Of a DNA stretch of 53,312 nt, positions 52,845 to 53,312 are shown piece by piece. Source of the stretch: a bacterium. Lineage in GTDB: Bacteria; Fidelibacterota; UBA2242. Location of the stretch: positions 1 to 53,312 of the forward strand of contig JAHJGX010000162.1 in assembly GCA_018824205.1 (NCBI GenBank), given 5' to 3'. Position numbers and translations under genes: made by a program. The notes under the pieces are model-generated. The model saw nothing but the letters and a program-made list of their open reading frames with translations, was not told the DNA's origin and did no database searches. The number at the start of each line of letters is the position of its first letter. The stretch's first letter is position 1.

Positions 52845-53312
52845 ATGAAAATTGAACATGAACAACGAGGAAAATATCTGCTTATACGGGCAATAGGACG
52901 GCTGGATGCTGCCTGGGCGGATTACTTTACCGATGAACTTTTTCTACATATCCGGAGGGGTCAGCATCATGTAATCATTGATGCTTCCGGGATGGTTTTT
53001 CTGAGTTCCGCTGGGATTCGGGCACTGCTGCGCGTGTTCAAGGAACTCAATACCGTTCACGGCAGTTTTCTGATTGTCAATGCCACGGATTTTGTGGAGC
53101 AGACCCTGATAACCACCCGATTTGAGATGTGGTTGGGTGAAGAATTCCCGGCGGATATGCCGGCCGTTTCTTCCGGAAATGAAATGGAAAATAGCGGAAT
53201 AGAACGTTTTACTCTGAACGAAAAAGCCATATTAACGTTTTCTGAAAAGGCGAGCTGGCAACCCTGGCAGACGGTCGATCAAAGCCTGGTGAAAACTGTT
53301 AGCTTTCCGAAG
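52845..53312 (+). CDS. STAS-domain protein (anti-sigma-factor antagonist-like), partial
   Basis: The frame is open from ATG 52845 to the window edge (156 residues). Residues 1-105 form a STAS domain with VIIDASGMVFLSSAGIRALL (Ser54/Ser55), the phosphorylatable serine site of SpoIIAA-like proteins. The region beyond residue 125 is a separate segment that runs off the window. Such proteins take part in partner switching with anti-sigma kinases and PP2C phosphatases, which I expect downstream. It is probably co-transcribed with the four-domain binding protein, giving a ligand-to-partner-switch pathway. Confidence 0.87.
   Translation, partial: MKIEHEQRGKYLLIRAIGRLDAAWADYFTDELFLHIRRGQHHVIIDASGMVFLSSAGIRALLRVFKELNTVHGSFLIVNATDFVEQTLITTRFEMWLGEEFPADMPAVSSGNEMENSGIERFTLNEKAILTFSEKASWQPWQTVDQSLVKTVSFPK

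Noticed and set aside
1..53312. tRNA, rRNA, riboswitch or replication origin
   Set aside because: No T-arm words in a cloverleaf context, rRNA words, known riboswitch cores or DnaA-box clusters were recognised by eye; a covariance-model search would be decisive.

Overview
The window looks like chromosomal DNA of an uncultured Gram-negative bacterium, most plausibly an FCB-group or neighbouring candidate phylum (KSB1, Calditrichota or Marinimicrobia type). This guess rests on large Bacteroidota-style MacB/FtsX permeases, type IV prepilins, many PAS/response-regulator signalling proteins, a KamA/ATP-grasp operon, and intergenic clusters of short decayed repeats. No rRNA or tRNA gene was seen. 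Three candidate promoters share the pattern TTGAnA or TTGATA, 17 bases, TATATT.

Regions. (1) 1-2914: end of a type IV pilus/pseudopilin operon and a small membrane protein. (2) 3162-16249: a large signalling block. cheR, a 43-residue ORF, cheB, a PAS histidine kinase, a receiver protein, a receiver fused to a KaiA/RsbU-like helical domain, kaiB, kaiC and a truncated response regulator lie in one direction. This block is bracketed by two nearly identical copies of a 39-bp tandem-repeat element. A membrane PAS kinase, a receiver-PAS protein and a hybrid kinase follow, with an orphan HPt protein on the opposite strand. (3) 17691-23351, minus strand: a compact operon kamA-like, ATP-grasp, ATP-grasp, GNAT-deacetylase fusion, GNAT. 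It suggests synthesis and acyl remodelling of a beta-amino-acid-containing small molecule. (4) 23682-30613: EamA transporter, GAF-GGDEF diguanylate cyclase, and a MacA/LolD/MacB-like efflux set whose permease carries a one-base frameshift. (5) 30669-43457: miscellaneous genes including PepE, an RloA/RloB defence pair, a beta-propeller, an SGNH-like protein, a TSUP permease, a nucleotidyltransferase, a TfoX-like gene with a nonsense codon, a methyltransferase, GNAT proteins and an MFS transporter. (6) 43532-48974: an AT-richer island between two imperfect direct repeats of about 158 bp. It holds a restriction-modification pair and a radical SAM/HEAT/HEAT operon, and contains three long imperfect palindromes resembling integron attC sites. 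(7) 49102-end: a membrane-anchored protein with four tandem ABC-type substrate-binding domains, followed by a STAS-domain protein that runs off the window.

The strongest candidate for something undescribed is the Kai block. KaiB and KaiC appear outside cyanobacteria next to a phosphorylatable receiver fused to a domain that looks like the KaiA/RsbU fold. That gives the domain order of KaiA in the position expected for a KaiA equivalent. Second choices are the KamA/ATP-grasp/deacetylase operon and the cassette-like island. Several genes are visibly damaged: the MacB permease, a GNAT, TfoX, a response regulator, and probably the 5' end of the propeller gene.
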